A DNA stretch of 44,653 bases from Tenacibaculum agarivorans (GTDB lineage: Bacteria; Bacteroidota; Bacteroidia; Flavobacteriales; Flavobacteriaceae): positions 1 to 44,653 of the forward strand of contig NZ_MSMP01000039.1 of assembly GCF_001936575.1 (NCBI RefSeq), read 5' to 3'. The notes below the pieces were generated by a model, which worked only from the letters and a program-made list of their open reading frames with translations, was not told where the DNA came from and did no database searches. A program made the translations under genes and the position numbers. Below are positions 33,325 through 39,642 of this stretch, piece by piece. Positions within the stretch are counted from its first letter, which is position 1. Each line of letters starts with the position of its first letter.

Positions 33325-33360
33325 AACCCTTGATAATCTTTTGATTTTCAAGGGTTTTTT
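33324..33360 (+). terminator. Terminator of tRNA-Ser
   Basis: AAACCCTTGA at 33324-33333 pairs perfectly with TCAAGGGTTT at 33348-33357 around a 14-nt loop, followed by T residues. The left arm starts at the last A of the CCA end. Confidence 0.88.
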
Positions 33361-33446
33361 ATTTCGGGGGAAAGTAGAGGGGAAAATAAATATCTACTAT
33401 AAACACATCTCACCATTTTTTACTTTTAAAATCAGAAAAAAAAGAA

Positions 33447-33534
33447 TATATTTGGCCTAACCTAGTAGACGTACTAGGTCTTTTTCTTTTTCATAGCAAT
33501 TTTCCCACTCAATCTTTGAGTGGGTTTCTTTTTT
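33447..33534 (+). ncRNA. Possible small RNA made of two hairpins
   Basis: TATATTTG at 33447-33454 (exact TAnnTTTG) is followed 5 bp later by a perfect 8-bp hairpin (ACCTAGTA at 33460-33467, TACTAGGT at 33472-33479) with a pyrimidine tract, and then by a perfect 9-bp hairpin (CCCACTCAA at 33504-33512, TTGAGTGGG at 33516-33524) and a T-run. A transcript starting near 33460 and ending near 33534 would be about 75 nt. The alternative is two stacked terminators for read-through from tRNA-Ser. Confidence 0.35.
33504..33534 (+). terminator. Strong rho-independent terminator
   Basis: CCCACTCAA / TTGAGTGGG perfect 9-bp stem with a TCT loop, then TTTCTTTTTT. The best-formed terminator in this region. 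Confidence 0.85.
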
Positions 33535-33730
33535 AGAAAAGTTTATTTAATCGTTTTTAAACTATCAATAGTGCTATTTATTTCTTTTTTATCGAATTTA
33601 AAACCAACCACCAAACATTAAAACACCTTCACTACCAACAACTTAACCCAACACTTAATTAATAAGGATTTAATATTTAGCTAAATTTAACTATAACTAA
33701 ACATAAATTTATTTATTTTTAGCAACCTAT

Positions 33731-33810
33731 TTATGAAGATACTGAACCACTAAAATCATATACTTAATTAAGGGATTGTTAAAGTATTAATATGGTTCAG
33801 ATCTTCATAA
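33731..33810. repeat. Interrupted inverted repeat
   Basis: TTATGAAGAT at 33731-33740 is complementary to ATCTTCATAA at 33801-33810, and TGAACC at 33743-33748 to GGTTCA at 33794-33799, giving a 16-bp stem with a small asymmetric internal loop (2 nt against 1 nt) and a 45-nt centre. It lies downstream of the peptide gene on the minus strand but lacks a T-run there. Confidence 0.55.
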
Positions 33811-33876
33811 GCTTTTTAAAATCTTAATGATTATGACCTCATAACATTAAAGTGTTACACTAGGATTTTGTTAGTA

Positions 33877-34032
33877 TTAAAAACCTCCTCCTGGAGGTTC
33901 TGGTGAAGCTGCTTGTGCTTTTTGAGGTTGCAAAATTAAATATGTACCTAAAGCTGTTAGTGCTGTATATTTTCCGTATTTTTTTATCTTATGTAACGCT
34001 TCTTTACGCGTTATTTCTTTTTTACTGCCCAT
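33877..34032 (-). CDS. 51-residue exported peptide with PPGGGF C-terminus
   Basis: A short gene 14 bp downstream of the T9SS leucine-rich-repeat gene and on the same strand, so probably co-transcribed. It runs from ATG (33877-34032 including TAA) with start MGSKKEITRKEALHK. The N-terminus resembles a twin-arginine-type leader (TRKEALHK against the S/T-R-R-x-F-L-K consensus), followed by Lys/Tyr residues and a hydrophobic core TALTALGTYLIL. The segment QPQKAQA then gives an A-x-A signal-peptidase site after residue 41, which would leave a free decapeptide ASPEPPGGGF. The family is not one I can name; I recall similar short flavobacterial proteins ending in Gly/Pro-rich GGF tails, but none with a described function. 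The reading frame is free of rare features and is supported by position, start and composition. Confidence 0.7.
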   Translation of the reverse strand: MGSKKEITRKEALHKIKKYGKYTALTALGTYLILQPQKAQAASPEPPGGGF

Positions 34033-34046
34033 ATGACATTATTGTT

Positions 34047-36494
34047 TTATTGTAATAGTATTTTCTTAGTAATCACTCCTAAAGCTCCCTTTACTTGTAC
34101 TATATAAACACCACTTGATATCTTCGGTATAGAAACTTTATGTATCACTGCTTTTTTAAGCTCCTGATGTACAATTACTTTTCCATCTAAAGTAAATAAG
34201 TCTACTTCTGCTGTAGTTTCTAATCCTTTTATAACAACTTCTTCCTTGCCTGTTGTATATATCTGAACTTTGTCTACTTCTTCAGTAATACTATCTTCAT
34301 TATTTAAACGCTTTGAAGAAATATGCACATAAAACCTACCTGTTTCTTTTTCTGTTTTAGTTAGCTGTATTTTATACTCTTTTTCAGAAAGATTTACAAA
34401 ACTATTCGCTTGCTTATCTTCTAAATACACCATTGTTCCCTCAGGAAAATTCATCATTTCTGCAGTAAAAGTTATCTCTTGATCCTTTTCAAGATGTACA
34501 CCCACGGGCACGCTAAATTGTTCTTTGTCTGTGGTCGGTAATGTTTGAATAGCTAACTTTTTCCCTTTCTCATCATTTATTAATGCTGTATATACATCAA
34601 AATCAGAAGCTACTCCTCCAAACAAACTACTATCATATCCATTATCAAACCCAACATTTTTATTAGCCACATAGTATAGTTCTGTTGCAGTTTGTTGATC
34701 CCCATTATCTATCAATAGCTTAATCTTAGACACAGGATTTTCTCTACTTACTATAGTATGTCTACGATCATTTTTATCAAAACGAATAGAAGCCCTGTCT
34801 GTCTTAGCTTCAATAAAATACCCCATTCCTGGTGTAATATCTATAGGATTCATAGCATTATGACTTACATATCGGCTTCCATTCCACACCCATATAGTTT
34901 GTTCTTGTAGTACGGATGTATTTTTAGTTATAAATGTAGAAGAGTTAATACTTGCAAAAAAAGGATTTCCTGCTAAATTAAAATCATTTCTTGTTCCTTT
35001 AAAAATCAACTGAGTTGTAGTATTATTGTTTATTTTTCCTGTTAAAGAAATAGTGCCGGGTGTAGCTAATTTTACACCATAACCTCTCCCTAAAAACATA
35101 AAACCTGTACTACTTGCATTTTGATATTCCCAAATATTAGCAGCTGAAGTTATGTAGGTTCCCAATCCTAAATTTCCTCCTGTACCAGTTGCTAAATTGT
35201 GATTAGCAATAAAATTCTCAAAACTTTCAAAAATTACAGGCGAACCAATTAAATACCAATCTGTAGTTGGTAGACTTCTTTGAAATGTAGCATCTCCAGT
35301 TGCATTACCTTCAATAATCATAGACCCTAAAAGCTCAAAAACACCTTCAGAGATTACATCTCTAGTAATGGTTAGCTTTTCTCCTTCTACTACGGTTAGT
35401 GAAGCACCAGATCTAATTCGTAAATTACGAAGCACTGTTTCTTGTTTTTTATCATCAAGAACTGCTTTCTTTCCTTCAGCAATGATAACATTATCTGTAG
35501 CTACAGGAAGCCTACTTAAATTCCAATTTCCTGCATTACTCCAGTCAGTATCCACAATCTCTTGAAAGATATTGGTTGCAGTACAGTTTTCACTATAAAA
35601 TGTTGTATCGTCTTTTGTCCACGCAGATATTGAAGGAACAAAACCTGCATCTACTTGCACACAAGTTAAATTTGCATTTCCCGAAATATCAACACTTGTA
35701 ATTGTTGCGTTATTTCCATTCTGTAAATTTAAACTTGTCAATTGATTATTACCAACATCAAGAGTTACCAATTGAGTTAACGAAGATAAATCAATATCTG
35801 TTAAACTATTAGCTCTTACATTAACTATTCTTAATGCTGTATTATTACTAAGATCTAATGAATTAAGTCTACTTGTTCTAAAATCGATTTCTTCTAAGTT
35901 TAGATTATTCGAAAGATCAATAGTTGTTTGTGATGAACCAAACATTAAAAATCTTTTTAATAATGTATTATTAGTCACCTCTAAAGAAATTCCTGAACAT
36001 GCCAAAGTTGTTAGCTTTGTATTTTGAGATACATCTAAAGCAGTAATTCTTGACTGTATAGTGGACAACTCTTCTAATTCTAAATTCTTAGTTACATCCA
36101 AACTCGTAATTACAGTAGAAACAACATACAACCTTTTTAATGCTAAATTTTTAGTAACATCCAGTGCTGTTAATCCGAAATTACTATTAAAATTTACCTC
36201 TATCAGTGCCGTGTTTTTAGTGATATCTGCACTTGTAAAGCTATTACCAGATGCATTCAATACCCTTAAAGCAAGAAAGTCTTCTATACCTGTTAAATCA
36301 GTAATTCCTTTACGAGGAATATTTAAACTAATTACACTTGCTATATTACTTGTTGGCACAAAATCATCCAACGTCCCTGAATCATAACCTAAATCGATTA
36401 ATGCTTGCTCAAAATTATCATCAGGAACGTAAGTTTGTTGTGCTATCCCCCCGATTGTTAGCACAACAAAAATTAAGAAAAAATGTTTCCTCAT
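34047..36494 (-). CDS. T9SS-exported leucine-rich-repeat protein
   Basis: 815 residues. A signal peptide (MRKHFFLIFVVLTIGGIAQ) is followed by the Bacteroidota LRR opening TYVPDDNFEQALIDLGYDSG. About ten leucine-rich repeats then span residues 60-280 (recurring LDVTKNLALKRL, LDLSNNTALRIV and SLNLQNGNNATIT-type units of about 20-22 residues). A middle region, 310-720, contains beta segments typical of T9SS cargo (GNWNLSRLPVATDNVIIAEG, NDFNLAGNPFFASINSS). The last about 75 residues are a type A T9SS C-terminal sorting domain (LFTLDGKVIVHQELKK, then ISSGVYIVQVKG and KKILLQ). Export and attachment through type IX secretion are expected. The promoter candidate is at 36519-36526, and the 51-residue peptide gene follows after 14 bp. 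Confidence 0.9.
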   Translation of the reverse strand: MRKHFFLIFVVLTIGGIAQQTYVPDDNFEQALIDLGYDSGTLDDFVPTSNIASVISLNIPRKGITDLTGIEDFLALRVLNASGNSFTSADITKNTALIEVNFNSNFGLTALDVTKNLALKRLYVVSTVITSLDVTKNLELEELSTIQSRITALDVSQNTKLTTLACSGISLEVTNNTLLKRFLMFGSSQTTIDLSNNLNLEEIDFRTSRLNSLDLSNNTALRIVNVRANSLTDIDLSSLTQLVTLDVGNNQLTSLNLQNGNNATITSVDISGNANLTCVQVDAGFVPSISAWTKDDTTFYSENCTATNIFQEIVDTDWSNAGNWNLSRLPVATDNVIIAEGKKAVLDDKKQETVLRNLRIRSGASLTVVEGEKLTITRDVISEGVFELLGSMIIEGNATGDATFQRSLPTTDWYLIGSPVIFESFENFIANHNLATGTGGNLGLGTYITSAANIWEYQNASSTGFMFLGRGYGVKLATPGTISLTGKINNNTTTQLIFKGTRNDFNLAGNPFFASINSSTFITKNTSVLQEQTIWVWNGSRYVSHNAMNPIDITPGMGYFIEAKTDRASIRFDKNDRRHTIVSRENPVSKIKLLIDNGDQQTATELYYVANKNVGFDNGYDSSLFGGVASDFDVYTALINDEKGKKLAIQTLPTTDKEQFSVPVGVHLEKDQEITFTAEMMNFPEGTMVYLEDKQANSFVNLSEKEYKIQLTKTEKETGRFYVHISSKRLNNEDSITEEVDKVQIYTTGKEEVVIKGLETTAEVDLFTLDGKVIVHQELKKAVIHKVSIPKISSGVYIVQVKGALGVITKKILLQ

Positions 36495-36518
36495 TATATA
36501 TGTTTTTTAAATACCCGA

Positions 36519-36526
36519 CAAAACTA
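36519..36526 (-). promoter_or_regulatory. -7 element of the LRR-peptide operon
   Basis: On the minus strand this reads TAGTTTTG (TAnnTTTG), 24 bp upstream of the ATG at 36494. A -33 TTG at standard spacing is not obvious. Confidence 0.45.
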
Positions 36527-36546
36527 AAGGATACCTTAACTAAAAA

Positions 36547-36567
36547 AATCACCCAAAAAAGGTGATT
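36547..36567 (-). terminator. Minus-strand terminator upstream of the LRR gene
   Basis: AATCACC at 36547-36553 pairs with GGTGATT at 36561-36567. On the minus strand a run of seven T follows (complement of 36542-36548). No minus-strand gene lies directly to its right, so it ends an unassigned transcript. Confidence 0.7.
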
Positions 36568-36641
36568 ATTATTACATATATACATCTCAAAATGTGATAT
36601 AGCTACTTTAAAAAAACACAACACTCTTAGTATCTATATGA

Positions 36642-36902
36642 CTTACAAAAGGGAAACTATTTTTAATCGTATTTCAGCAAACAGCAGATGGGAAAATGCG
36701 AGGCGGTTCTAAAAGTGCCTTTGATGGTGATTGTATTTTTTATGTAGAGAAATCTCCAGACTTTAAAAAGCACTATGTATACACTGATAAAAACCGCTAT
36801 CAAACTCAAAATTTAGAAGAGTTACAATACAATATATATTCAGGAAAATTAAATTCTATAGAAAGTAAGCAATTAGAAAATTTGGAAGAAGTAGAATTTT
36901 AA
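36642..36902 (+). pseudogene. C-terminal remnant of a RecA-like ATPase
   Basis: An open frame of 86 codons follows an in-frame TGA; the only ATG (36696) is inside it, and coding-like residues precede it (LFLIVFQQTADGK). The segment VFQQTADGKMRGG matches the end of the RecA/RadA-like core, where a Q-x-T-x-x-G strand and a following loop close the nucleotide site. DKNRYQTQN resembles the RadA KNRFG motif. The preceding P-loop, Walker B and most of the domain (about 200 or more residues) are absent. It is therefore read as the truncated 3' end of a RecA-superfamily ATPase, possibly from a mobile element. If translated from the ATG it would be a 68-residue protein. Assignment is by recall of motifs and is moderate. 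Confidence 0.55.
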
Positions 36903-36934
36903 AGGTGATTTTTCTATATGATAAACATAAAAAA

Positions 36935-36960
36935 AGCCTCTCTGTGCATTCGAGAGACCT
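36935..36960 (-). terminator. Minus-strand terminator-like hairpin
   Basis: GCCTCTC at 36936-36942 pairs with GAGAGACC at 36952-36959, with wobble pairs. On the minus strand it is followed by at least seven T. A second short hairpin, TGATCTT/AAGATCA, lies at 36965-36984. Confidence 0.6.
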
Positions 36961-37061
36961 AAAATGATCTTCATACAAAGATCAAGTGAAATAAAGTATA
37001 ATAAACTTAATAGTAGAAACCCTTTTTAAAAAGGGGAAAAAACCTGTTTTTAGAAATAAAA

Positions 37062-37088
37062 AAAGAGCCTCGTAGATAGAGGCTCTTT
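37062..37088 (-). terminator. Terminator of the orphan-cassette immunity genes
   Basis: Perfect 10-bp stem AAAGAGCCTC at 37062-37071 and GAGGCTCTTT at 37079-37088 with a 7-nt loop. On the minus strand it is followed by a T-run. It lies 66 bp downstream of the last cassette gene. Confidence 0.88.
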
Positions 37089-37153
37089 CAAACTATAGAT
37101 TAGTTTTATAATAACTATTATTTACTTTATTCAAAATTAAAAGTACTTAAAAT

Positions 37154-37612
37154 TTAAGATATAAACTTTCCTAAATCATTTATTAAATCATCCCTTAACT
37201 GGTAATATAAATCATCATATTTATCAAGTGAGTCATATAAATCATCATCAAAGTTGACTAATTTATCTAAGTTTCTATTAAAAATAATCTTATTAAAATC
37301 TTCAATATTTAACTTTAAATAGTTTACTTCATTAATTACTTTCGAAAGTATTTTATATAACTTAATCGAGTTCATCTTTTCTAGTATTTCTAAAGTAAGA
37401 TTAGCAAAAGTTCCATATGAATTAAGGAAGTACTGATGGAAACCACCATTAAATACTTGACCATCTAGAATTGAAGCTAAATATGTTGCTTTTTGTTTTA
37501 TTTCTAAACTATTAACATAACTATGCCATAAATTATAATCTTCTAAATTTTTTTCATCTAAACCTTTAACAACATCATTAAAATGCTTGTCTATTAATTT
37601 TTTGTATTCCAT
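37154..37612 (-). CDS. DMP19/DUF4375-like protein, putative immunity
   Basis: 152 residues, cytosolic. The core KATYLASILDGQVFNGGFHQYFLNSYGTFANLTLEILEKM carries the DMP19/DUF4375 hallmark 'NGGFHQYF.NS.G', an all-helical domain found in many RHS and other polymorphic-toxin immunity neighbourhoods. Its C-terminus is Asp/Leu-rich (FDDDLYDSLDKYDDLYYQLRDDLINDLGKF). It lies 20 bp after the 205-residue gene and is terminated at 37062-37088, so both are in the same unit as the displaced RHS tip. By position it could be a second immunity protein or one left from an earlier toxin; the target toxin is not certain. Confidence 0.7.
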   Translation of the reverse strand: MEYKKLIDKHFNDVVKGLDEKNLEDYNLWHSYVNSLEIKQKATYLASILDGQVFNGGFHQYFLNSYGTFANLTLEILEKMNSIKLYKILSKVINEVNYLKLNIEDFNKIIFNRNLDKLVNFDDDLYDSLDKYDDLYYQLRDDLINDLGKFIS

Positions 37613-37632
37613 GTTTATTTAGTAAATATCAA

Positions 37633-38250
37633 TTAAATAACATCTACTATTTCTTTATTAATTGGTATTAACTCTAAAGGGTCATGATTAACTTGATAAA
37701 TGTTTCTATGCATGTCCATGCCAATAAAATCTCCATCTTCCAAATCCTTAATATGAAAAATTTCCTTTCCCTGAATAGTTACAAGATAAACATCAGAAGC
37801 AGTAATTATATTTTTCTCATTTGAATTCAAAACACTCAAAAAGCGCTCATAGTCAGAGTTGTTACCAAGAGTTTTATTAAAGTTTGAATAATCAATTTTA
37901 TCTAGATCTAGATCGTATTTTTTCTTTTTATCTAAGGAATAACCATTTATTACATTATCTGTTACATAAATTACACAGTTCAAATATTCATTTGTACTAT
38001 TATTATAAACCTTAATACCTGTTAATTTATAATTCGTTTTTTTATCACTAAACTTTTCATAAATATCATAATTATAACCAAAGGCTATATAACCAGGTAT
38101 ATCACTAGCTCCCAGAATAACACTCCTAAACAAACTACTGTTTACTTGCTTATTTAAATAATTAAACTCTTTTGGTATTTCAGAAGTTATTCTATTTAAC
38201 AACTCTAATTCCCAATCTTGTACTTTAGTTCTTTTGAAAAAATTAAACAT
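37633..38250 (-). CDS. Cytosolic protein behind RHS tip, putative immunity
   Basis: 205 residues, no signal peptide or membrane segment. The first about 120 residues have alternating strands (VILGASDIPGYIAFGYNYDI, LTGIKVYNNSTNEYLNCVIY, NVINGYSLDKKKKYDLDL). The last about 60 residues (LEDGDFIGMDMHRNIYQVNHDP) resemble the end of SMI1/KNR4-like immunity proteins. I do not recognise a named family for the N-terminal part. It starts 10 bp after the stop of the displaced RHS toxin tip, which is the normal immunity position in polymorphic-toxin loci. Function is thus inferred from position: neutralising the HNH-like nuclease domain upstream. Confidence 0.65.
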   Translation of the reverse strand: MFNFFKRTKVQDWELELLNRITSEIPKEFNYLNKQVNSSLFRSVILGASDIPGYIAFGYNYDIYEKFSDKKTNYKLTGIKVYNNSTNEYLNCVIYVTDNVINGYSLDKKKKYDLDLDKIDYSNFNKTLGNNSDYERFLSVLNSNEKNIITASDVYLVTIQGKEIFHIKDLEDGDFIGMDMHRNIYQVNHDPLELIPINKEIVDVI

Positions 38251-38260
38251 AATAAAAAAA

Positions 38261-39256
38261 TTAAAATCTAGTAAACCAATTATATTTCTTAAACCAACCT
38301 ACGTCTTTTTTAAAACTAGCTCTAAGAAACTTAAATCTATATTTATCGAGTAAGGCATGTTGAACTGTATTCATTCTCCATACGTTAATTCTGTTATTTA
38401 CCAACCAATTAGGTAAATTAAGTCTTCTTTGTAATCTTTGAGTTAAAAAAACATGGTGATACTCAATACTTATTCTTTGTACTCCAGATGAAGTTTGTAT
38501 ATTAGTTAATGTCCTTGTTCCTCCTCTAGCATCCTTATATTCCTTAAATGTTTTGCCTCCTCTTAAGTTTATTGAAGTACTTCTTCTAAAGGCTAATATA
38601 GACAAAACATTAAGATCTTTCCTTACTTCTTTGTCCGCATTCCAATCTCTTCTTAAGATTCGAATGTACCTACCTAGCATTGTACCTACTTCTCCATTTT
38701 TGATATAATCCCAGTCATCATCTCCTTTTTCACTATCAAACATCTCATGTTCAATAGAGTAGTCATAGTTTGACGCATCTTTCATCTCAGGATCTACACC
38801 ACCATTTTTAATTACGGTTTCTCTAAACTTTGCATACGCTTTACAAAAATCGTCACAATCACTACTAGTAGAACTAGAACTACCTGAACTTACTGCTTGT
38901 CTTTCACTTGCACGGATGAAGTTTCCATACTCATCATATTCAGAACGTCCAAATAAGTCAACTCCAAATCCATTAGTAGGTTCACCATCTGCACCTGAAG
39001 GATCTGCAAAATATATAGGATTATTATCAAACCCATTATAAGTTGATTGAGAATGATGTGTAATAGGATCTATGGAAGTCCATCGAGCTATAATAGGATC
39101 AAACTGACGAACATCCATTTCCATTAAATTTACACCTAATGCTTCTTCAAACTCCTTTCCATTAAAACCGAATTTTTGCGCTGTATTATTACCATATGAT
39201 CTAACAATAGAATTATATCCACGATGAGTAAAACCGAAGGGAGAACAACTACCCAC
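38261..39256 (-). CDS. Displaced RHS C-terminal toxin cassette with HNH-like domain
   Basis: 331 open codons. Residues 5-90 are the tail of an RHS core (PFGFTHRGYNS, QKFGFNGKEFEEALGVNLMEMD, DPIIARWTSIDPITHHSQS, then FADPSGAD). The variable tip runs from about 91 to 331. It ends in an HNH-like segment: EYHHVFLTQR with His267 and His268, NNRIN with Asn287/288/291 and VQHALLD with His300, a His-His...Asn...His arrangement of nuclease toxins. The only start is a GTG at 39256 with no ribosome site, just after an in-frame stop, and a terminator (39325-39348) separates it from the active RHS gene. It is therefore an orphan cassette, probably silent until recombined. Toxin activity is inferred. Confidence 0.7.
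   Translation of the reverse strand: MGSCSPFGFTHRGYNSIVRSYGNNTAQKFGFNGKEFEEALGVNLMEMDVRQFDPIIARWTSIDPITHHSQSTYNGFDNNPIYFADPSGADGEPTNGFGVDLFGRSEYDEYGNFIRASERQAVSSGSSSSTSSDCDDFCKAYAKFRETVIKNGGVDPEMKDASNYDYSIEHEMFDSEKGDDDWDYIKNGEVGTMLGRYIRILRRDWNADKEVRKDLNVLSILAFRRSTSINLRGGKTFKEYKDARGGTRTLTNIQTSSGVQRISIEYHHVFLTQRLQRRLNLPNWLVNNRINVWRMNTVQHALLDKYRFKFLRASFKKDVGWFKKYNWFTRF
38988..39031 (-). repeat. Junction repeat, orphan copy
   Basis: 44-bp direct repeat with 40379-40422, 42 of 44 bases identical, encoding the FDNNPI(Y/F)FADPSGAD boundary of the RHS core. It lies exactly at the switch from conserved core to variable toxin tip. Confidence 0.85.
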
Positions 39257-39324
39257 AAAATTTTTACGCTTTTAAATATTTTTAACCCTTTTCTATAATT
39301 TTAAAGCTATTTCAATGAACAAAA

Positions 39325-39348
39325 GATACTGCTCATTAGAGCAGTATC
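39325..39348. terminator. Terminator between the active RHS unit and the orphan cassette
   Basis: Perfect 10-bp stem GATACTGCTC at 39325-39334 and GAGCAGTATC at 39339-39348, with an ATTA loop. T-runs follow on the plus strand (TTTTTT) and, more weakly, on the minus strand (TTTTGTT). Confidence 0.82.
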
Positions 39349-39370
39349 AGTTTTTTATTTATTCATTCCC

Positions 39371-39637
39371 TTAGGAAAAGTAAAAAAAATAAAATATTAC
39401 AAAAGGGATAACCATTAACAAATTGATAATCTTTTTCTCTTTTTGGGTGATAAAATCTTTTAAGACAACTATTGTAAAATAAGTTCCAAGAATAAATGAT
39501 GGTAATATCAATAACCAGCTAATAAGTCTATTTAATTTACCAAAAGGGTGGAAAATTTCTAAATGATTAAAAAGGATATATTTTATTAAACCTAATAAAA
39601 ATATAAAAAAGACTAATATGGATTTATTTTTCATCAT
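39371..39637 (-). CDS. Small membrane protein, putative immunity to the RHS tip
   Basis: 88 residues with three hydrophobic helices: ILVFFIFLLGLIKYILF, LISWLLILPSFILGTYFTIV and IINLLMVIPFVIFYFF, with charged turns (KDFITQKEKK) between the last two. It starts 5 bp after the stop of the RHS toxin gene and ends just before a terminator, the classical place of an immunity gene. An integral-membrane immunity protein would suit a toxin that acts at or in the membrane, but that is only a suggestion. No family is recognised. Confidence 0.6.
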   Translation of the reverse strand: MMKNKSILVFFIFLLGLIKYILFNHLEIFHPFGKLNRLISWLLILPSFILGTYFTIVVLKDFITQKEKKIINLLMVIPFVIFYFFYFS

Positions 39638-39642
39638 AATAA

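Larger units (their letters stand above)
33325..33876. other. Structured non-coding region downstream of tRNA-Ser
   Basis: 550 bp without a protein gene. From left to right it holds the tRNA terminator, a possible small-RNA unit (33447-33534) with two perfect hairpins, an AT-rich stretch, and a 16-bp interrupted inverted repeat at 33731-33810. It is bounded on the right by the stop codon of the 51-residue peptide gene (minus strand). No integrase or attachment-site duplicate of the tRNA 3' end was seen. Confidence 0.5.

Noticed and set aside
35600..36300. Short recurrent units of about 63-66 bp that might look like a repeat array
   Set aside because: They are the codons of leucine-rich repeats in frame, not CRISPR or satellite DNA; no constant direct repeat with unique spacers.
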